A DNA stretch of 64,000 nt, from the NCBI GenBank assembly GCA_963804595.1, contig CAWDQZ010000019.1, forward strand, positions 216,084 through 280,083, read 5' to 3'. The stretch is from DASUPK01 sp963804595. GTDB lineage: Bacteria > Actinomycetota > Thermoleophilia > Solirubrobacterales > 70-9. Positions 59,589-64,000 of this stretch are shown here, piece after piece (positions within the stretch are counted from its first letter, which is position 1; each line of letters opens with the position of its first letter). The notes below the pieces were generated by a model. That model ran no database searches and was not told the origin of the DNA. It saw nothing but the letters and a program-made list of their open reading frames with translations. The position numbers were made by a program, and so were the translations under genes.

Positions 59589-60797
59589 GTGGAAGGCGGG
59601 GTAGCCGGACAGCTGAAGGCGCTCGGAAAGGACGCGCAGAGCGGGGTCCTCGGGCGAATCCTGCGCGGAGACGTCGGATACCTTCAGGTCTTCCTCGCGC
59701 TCGGCCTGATCTGGACGGTCTTCCAGCTCGCCAACGACCGCTTCCTCACCGCGACGAACCTCACCAACCTGTTGCTTCAGGTCACGGCCATCGGGATCAT
59801 CTCGATCGGAGTCGTGCTCGTCCTGCTGCTCGGCGAGATCGATCTCTCGATCGGAGCGGTGAGCGGCCTGTGCGCCGGGATCATGGCGGTGCTCACGGTC
59901 CACCACGGCTGGTCGCCGACGCTCGCGATTCTCGTCGGCCTTCTGGCCGGCACGGCGATCGGGTTGATCAACGGGTTCTTCAACACCTACTTCGGCATCC
60001 CGTCGTTCGTCGTGACGCTCGCGGGACTGATCGCCTGGCAGGGAGCGTTACTCCTTGTGCTGGGAGATACCGGCACCATCAACCTCCCGCCCAGCGTCAT
60101 CACCGATCTGACCAGCACGTTCTACGGCGCCGGGGTCGGATGGACCCTCGCCGTGGTCGTGACGGCAGGCACGCTGGGAGCCGGGCTGCTCTCACGGCGC
60201 CGCCGCCAACGGGCCGGCCTGGAACCGCCGCCGCTCGCAGGGCTCGTGTTCCGCACAGTGCTCGTCGGTGCCGCGATGTTCATCGGGGTCGCGATCCTGC
60301 TCTCCGATCGGGGGGTGCCGCTGGCGGCCATCATCCTGCTCGGCCTCACCGGGCTGTTCGCGTTCATCACCGAGCGAACCAGGTTCGGTAGGCACATATA
60401 CGCGGTGGGGGGCAATGCCGAGGCGGCTCGGCGTGCAGGGATCCGGGTCACCCGGGTCCGGGTCACCGTCTTCGCCATCGGCGCGACGATGGCGGCGGCC
60501 GGCGGGATCATGGCCGCGTCGCGGCTGATCGCCGTCAACCAGTCATCGGGTTCGGGCGACGTCCTGCTGAATGCGATCGCCGGCCCCGTGATCGCGGGCA
60601 CCAGCCTGTTCGGAGGCCGCGGCTCGGTCTGGTCGGCCCTGCTCGGGGCGCTCGTGATCGGCTCGATCTCGAACGGCATAAACCTGCTCGGACTGGAGTC
60701 GTCGGTGAGGTTCATGATCACCGGCGGAGTCCTCCTCGCGGCAGTGACGCTCGACGCACTGAGCCGGCGCCGGCGCTCGGCGGTCTCGGTCGGCTAG
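59589..60797 (+). CDS. xylH: sugar ABC transporter permease, XylH-like
   Basis: A 402-residue permease of the BPD_transp_2 family with about 10 helices and the EAA-like GGNAEAARRAGI loop followed by NAIAGPVIAGTSLFGGRG. A charged cytoplasmic loop near 205-215 (RRRRQR) interrupts the helices. GTG start 12 bp after the ATPase gene. Confidence 0.88.
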   Translation: MEGGVAGQLKALGKDAQSGVLGRILRGDVGYLQVFLALGLIWTVFQLANDRFLTATNLTNLLLQVTAIGIISIGVVLVLLLGEIDLSIGAVSGLCAGIMAVLTVHHGWSPTLAILVGLLAGTAIGLINGFFNTYFGIPSFVVTLAGLIAWQGALLLVLGDTGTINLPPSVITDLTSTFYGAGVGWTLAVVVTAGTLGAGLLSRRRRQRAGLEPPPLAGLVFRTVLVGAAMFIGVAILLSDRGVPLAAIILLGLTGLFAFITERTRFGRHIYAVGGNAEAARRAGIRVTRVRVTVFAIGATMAAAGGIMAASRLIAVNQSSGSGDVLLNAIAGPVIAGTSLFGGRGSVWSALLGALVIGSISNGINLLGLESSVRFMITGGVLLAAVTLDALSRRRRSAVSVG

Positions 60798-60805
60798 TAC
60801 CAAAC

Positions 60806-60836
60806 GGGTTGCCCTCGGCTTCGCCTGCGGGCACCC
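60806..60836. terminator. GC-rich hairpin between convergent genes
   Basis: Outer arms GGGTTGCCC and GGGCACCC pair with one bulge, with an inner GGC-TTC-GCC. It sits between xylH and the converging acyltransferase, where a bidirectional terminator is expected. There is no U tract. Confidence 0.5.
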
Positions 60837-60841
60837 TCGCA

Positions 60842-62269
60842 TCAACCCGAGAGGTCGGCGCCGGCGGCAATCCCGGCCTCAGTGGCCTGGACAGCCTCGG
60901 CGGCGGCGAGCAGGTCGGCGAGTGATTCGGAGATGCCGCTGGCGACCGTCTCGATGTCCTCCATCGCGTCGTAGTCGCCGAGCAACCCGACGTCCATGCC
61001 GCCGTTGTAGCTGATGATCGCGATCGCGAGGGCGTGATTCTCCGGCAGGAAGGCGACCGGGAAGACGTCCTGGAGCTCGCGGCCGAGCACGTATAGGGGG
61101 ATCTGCGGGCCGGGGACGTTGGTGACGATCAGGTTGAAGAGGCGGGTGGAGAAGTTGAGCCGCGAGGCCTGGGCCAGCAGGGTGGGCGGGGCGAAGTCGT
61201 TGAAGCGCGAGATCACCTCGGCACCGAGGGCCTGCTTGGACTCCTTGAGCCCGTCCATCGACCGGCGGACGACCTCGAGGCGCTTGACGGGATCCTCGAT
61301 GTAGACAGGGAGCGGCCCGCTCATCGCCGCGAGCCGGTTGCCGAGCTGGCCGTGCTCGTCCCCGGTCCTGATCGAGACCGGCACCAACGCGCGCAGCTCG
61401 AGGCCCGCCAGCTTGACTCCACGGCTCCGCAGCCAGCTGCGCAGGGCGCCGCTGACGACGGTCAGCACGACGTCGTTGACGGTGCCGCCGAGGACGTTCT
61501 TGATCCTCTTGAAGTCGTCCAGCTCGGCCCGCGTCCAGGCGAACCGCCGGTGCGATCCGATCTCCGTGTTCAGCGGCAGCTCCGGAGCCGGATTGGCCAG
61601 ATTCCAGGCGACCTCGGCGAGCCCCTCGCCGGCCTCGACGACCTTCTCGGTCGTGCGCACGGGGTCCAGCGCGGCGCGAATGGCGCGGCGCGCAAGCTTG
61701 AAGGGGGTCTCGGCGGCCCCAACGAGACCGCGAGCCGCGAGTTCCTGGGGCGACGGCGTCGGCCGCGGCACCCAGTCGCGGTCCGGCTCGATCCGCTCCG
61801 GCACGGGCTTGACGTCGAAGAGCACGGTCGCGATGTCGACACCCGAGATTCCGTCGACGAGCGCGTGATGCGTCTTCGTGATCAGGGCGAAGCGGTTTCG
61901 CTCGAGGCCCTGGACCAGCCAGATCTCCCAGAGCGGCTTCGACCGATCGAGGGCCTGCGAGAAGAGGCGCCCGGCGATGTTGCGGAGCTGCTCCTCGGAC
62001 CCTGGCGCCGGGAGCGCCGAATGGCGGACGTGATAGGCGAGGTTGAAGCTCGGGTCGTCCACCCAGAACGGCCGCCCGGTCTCGACCGGCGGGAAGGCGA
62101 GCTTCTGGCGGAATCGCGGGACCAGGTGGAGACGGCTGTCGACGTGCGCCAGGAAGTCCTCATAGCCCGGCGGAGGGCCTTCGAAGATCAGGATCGCGCC
62201 GACGTGCATATGCGCGCTCGACGTCTCGTTCGTCAGGAAAGAAGCGTCGATCGAGCTCAGCCTGTCCAT
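60842..62269 (-). CDS. wax ester synthase/diacylglycerol acyltransferase (WS/DGAT)
   Basis: A 475-residue acyltransferase that esterifies acyl-CoA to alcohols or diacylglycerol. The catalytic HHALVDG is at 134-140. The start MDRLSSIDASFLTNE is typical of actinobacterial family members, which decides the ATG at 62269; CAGGGA precedes it. Further family motifs such as NDVVLTVVSGALR and NVPGPQIPLYVLG are present. It is divergent from ispH. Confidence 0.92.
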   Translation of the reverse strand: MDRLSSIDASFLTNETSSAHMHVGAILIFEGPPPGYEDFLAHVDSRLHLVPRFRQKLAFPPVETGRPFWVDDPSFNLAYHVRHSALPAPGSEEQLRNIAGRLFSQALDRSKPLWEIWLVQGLERNRFALITKTHHALVDGISGVDIATVLFDVKPVPERIEPDRDWVPRPTPSPQELAARGLVGAAETPFKLARRAIRAALDPVRTTEKVVEAGEGLAEVAWNLANPAPELPLNTEIGSHRRFAWTRAELDDFKRIKNVLGGTVNDVVLTVVSGALRSWLRSRGVKLAGLELRALVPVSIRTGDEHGQLGNRLAAMSGPLPVYIEDPVKRLEVVRRSMDGLKESKQALGAEVISRFNDFAPPTLLAQASRLNFSTRLFNLIVTNVPGPQIPLYVLGRELQDVFPVAFLPENHALAIAIISYNGGMDVGLLGDYDAMEDIETVASGISESLADLLAAAEAVQATEAGIAAGADLSG

Positions 62270-62339
62270 GTGTCCCTGTGCCACCGTCGCAAGCGTAACC
62301 CCTCCACCTGGAGGCACGGCCGCTACCCTTCGCCCGCGC

Positions 62340-63319
62340 GTGCCGTCCACCTCAAAACCCACTGTTTCGGGCCCCACGCGGGTCCTGCTGGCGGCCCCGC
62401 GCGGCTACTGCGCCGGCGTCGATCGCGCCGTGGAGACGGTCGAGCACGCGCTGGACCTCTACGGCCAGCCGATCTACGTGCGCAAGGAGATCGTGCACAA
62501 CAAGCACGTCGTCCATGAGCTCGAGAAGCGGGGGGCGATCTTCGTCGACCAGGAGACCGAGGTCCCCGAGGGCGAGATGGTGGTCTTCTCCGCCCATGGC
62601 GTCGCCCCGAGCGTCCACGCCAACGCCGCCAACCGCAATCTCCGGACGATCGACGCCACCTGTCCGCTGGTCACGAAGGTCCACGTCGAGGCGCGCAAGT
62701 TCGCCGCGGACGGATACACGATCGTGCTGATCGGCCATCAGGGCCACGAGGAGGTCGAAGGCACGATGGGAGAGGCTCCCCAGCGGACGGTCCTCGTCCA
62801 GACGGAGGCCGACGTCGACGAGCTCGAGGTCGACGACCCCGACCGGATCGCCTACATCACGCAGACCACCCTGTCGGTGGACGAGACGAGCTCGATCATC
62901 GCCCGCCTCAAGGAGAAGTTCCCCAACGCCACCGGGCCGAAAACCGATGACATCTGTTACGCGACGACGAATCGACAGGCGGCCGTCAAGGAGCTCGCCG
63001 GCCACTGCGATCTCGTCCTGGTGATCGGCTCGACGAACTCCTCGAACTCGAATCGCCTCGTCGAGGTGGCCCGCGAGCATGGCTTCGCTTCCCATCTGAT
63101 CGACAACCATCTGCAGGTGGAGGACGCCTGGCTCGAGGGCGTGGAGACGGTTGGGATCACCTCCGGCGCGAGCGCCCCGAGGAGCTGGTCGAGAAGCTGG
63201 TCATGTTCTTCCAGAAGCGGGGTGCGAGCGAGGTGTCCGAGCTTCGCACCGTCAACGAGGACATGCGGTTCATGCTCCCCGGTGAGATCCGCAAGGAGCT
63301 CGCCGCGTCCGGCGCCTAG
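62340..63319 (+). CDS. ispH: 4-hydroxy-3-methylbut-2-enyl diphosphate reductase IspH; frameshift near the end
   Basis: Last enzyme of the MEP isoprenoid pathway. The three [4Fe-4S] cysteines are present: C24 (GYCAG), C108 (ATCPL) and C205 (DICYAT). Reading is normal to GASAP. Then the true C terminus EELVEKLVMFFQKRGASEVS and on to ELAASGA (stop at 63319) lies in the next frame. One C is missing from the run at 63175-63178. Because IspH is normally essential in this pathway, a base-call error is the likeliest cause. The GTG at 62340 with TACCCT 10 bp upstream suggests a leaderless start. Confidence 0.9.
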
Positions 63320-63336
63320 GCAGGCGCGGTGCGGGC

Positions 63337-64000
63337 CTAACGGCCCGTTCCGCCCGTGAAGTCGCCCGTGCCGCTGCCGGTGGTCGTCGGGTAGGTCGAC
63401 GTCGAGGTGCCGTAGCTGGAGCTCGAGGACCCCGACGCCGTGTGCTTCCCGCGGAACGCCTCAAGGGCGGGCAAGTCGGTGGGGACCTCGAAGTCGGGGC
63501 ATTCGCCGCCCTGGGCGGCCTCCATGAAGGAGCGCCAGATCGGCCCGGAGGTGGGGCCTCCGAAGCCCGTCTCATCTCGCGAGAGCGGGTGGCCGGTCCA
63601 GACGGCCGTCGAGTACATGGGCGTGTAGCCGACGAACCAGGCATCCGAGGCCCTTAGCTGGTCCCGGGTCTTGCCGGCCTCCGACTGGCAGCCGATGGAT
63701 GTGTAGCCGGCCCCGGTCCCGCTGGTGATCACGCCCTCCAGCACTTCGGTGACCTCGTAGGCCTCCCCCTCGGTGAGCACCCGCTTGCCCTCGCTCGCGC
63801 TGGGCTCGTCGACCTTTCCGCCCGGGAAGATCACCCTGTCGATCGCCGTGGCGTCGTGGTGGATCCGCCGTTGGCGAGGGTGGCGTAGGCGTCGGCCTGC
63901 TCGAGCGGGGTGATGCCGACGCTGAGGCCGCCGATGGCATTGGCCGGCGGGGTCGAGCAGGTCGGGCCGACCTTGCAGGGGATCTCGCGTGCGCCCTTGA
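63337..64000 (-). CDS. class A penicillin-binding protein, C-terminal part, cut by the window edge; frameshifted
   Basis: The transpeptidase end is recognisable: GGLSVGITPLEQADAYATLANGG, then HHDATAIDRVIFPGGKVD, SDAWFVGYTP and a Ser/Thr/Gly-rich tail. The frame shifts by one base near 63862, where GGCGGATCC would need one more base to continue. The KTG triad reads AGKTRD; one base fewer in the C run at 63666-63668 would restore KTGTS. Both point to indel errors in this stretch. The rest of the gene lies beyond position 64000. Confidence 0.8.
   Translation of the reverse strand, partial: QGRTRDPLQGRPDLLDPAGQCHRRPQRRHHPARAGRRLRHPRQRRIHHDATAIDRVIFPGGKVDEPSASEGKRVLTEGEAYEVTEVLEGVITSGTGAGYTSIGCQSEAGKTRDQLRASDAWFVGYTPMYSTAVWTGHPLSRDETGFGGPTSGPIWRSFMEAAQGGECPDFEVPTDLPALEAFRGKHTASGSSSSSYGTSTSTYPTTTGSGTGDFTGGTGR

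Overview
The window is GC-rich, gene-dense actinobacterial DNA. Three things point to the class Thermoleophilia (Solirubrobacterales or Gaiellales-like): several small NTF2/SnoaL-like proteins that begin MSEENVE and end ALEAAGLSE, many genes that seem to have leaderless promoters, and the mix of WS/DGAT acyltransferase, MarP-type protease, CGNR regulator and SARP-STAND regulator. The taxonomic call is an inference from these families; no rRNA or tRNA gene was seen.

Positions 1-10.5 kb hold an overlapping hydrogenase-accessory operon: DUF5947, DUF6084, an unnamed conserved protein, a maturation endopeptidase, hypA, hypB, a double-SIS protein and hypF. It is followed by a NicO/NiCoT nickel permease and a Fur-family regulator with a very histidine-rich tail. 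The set fits nickel uptake, sensing and insertion for a [NiFe]-hydrogenase, probably the high-affinity group 1h type. The structural genes and hypC/D/E are not in the window. From 11.2 to 20.1 kb come gltB, a partner-switching pair (GAF-SpoIIE-HATPase and STAS), an FHA protein, an SRPBCC protein, a lipoprotein and a membrane protein.

From 20.2 to 27.5 kb is an accessory zone of small, often unrecognised genes (methyltransferase, CGNR regulator, DUF4331, GFA, ABM-like) studded with an interspersed repeat family. Two long copies and many short hairpin units lie here; a third long copy is at 52.6 kb. From 27.6 to 43.8 kb the window returns to ordinary chromosome: a class B PBP divergent from a MarP-like protease, an HxlR regulator, a FAD oxidoreductase, a two-subunit helicase-nuclease of AddAB/AdnAB type, a LppX-like protein, a HAD hydrolase, FxsA and a MIP18-family Fe-S assembly factor.

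From 43.8 to 56.1 kb is a second accessory zone with SnoaL paralogues, gene fragments, a very large SARP-NTPase-WD40 regulator, a duplicated-motif surface protein and a phosphoesterase. From 56.2 to 60.8 kb lies a ROK regulator with a xylose-type ABC transporter. The window ends with a WS/DGAT acyltransferase, ispH and a class A PBP cut by the right edge.

Frameshifts or nonsense changes occur in at least six genes, all right of 45 kb, including the normally essential ispH. Several lie in short homopolymers, so part of this damage is probably base-call or assembly error; this should be kept in mind before calling these genes pseudogenes.
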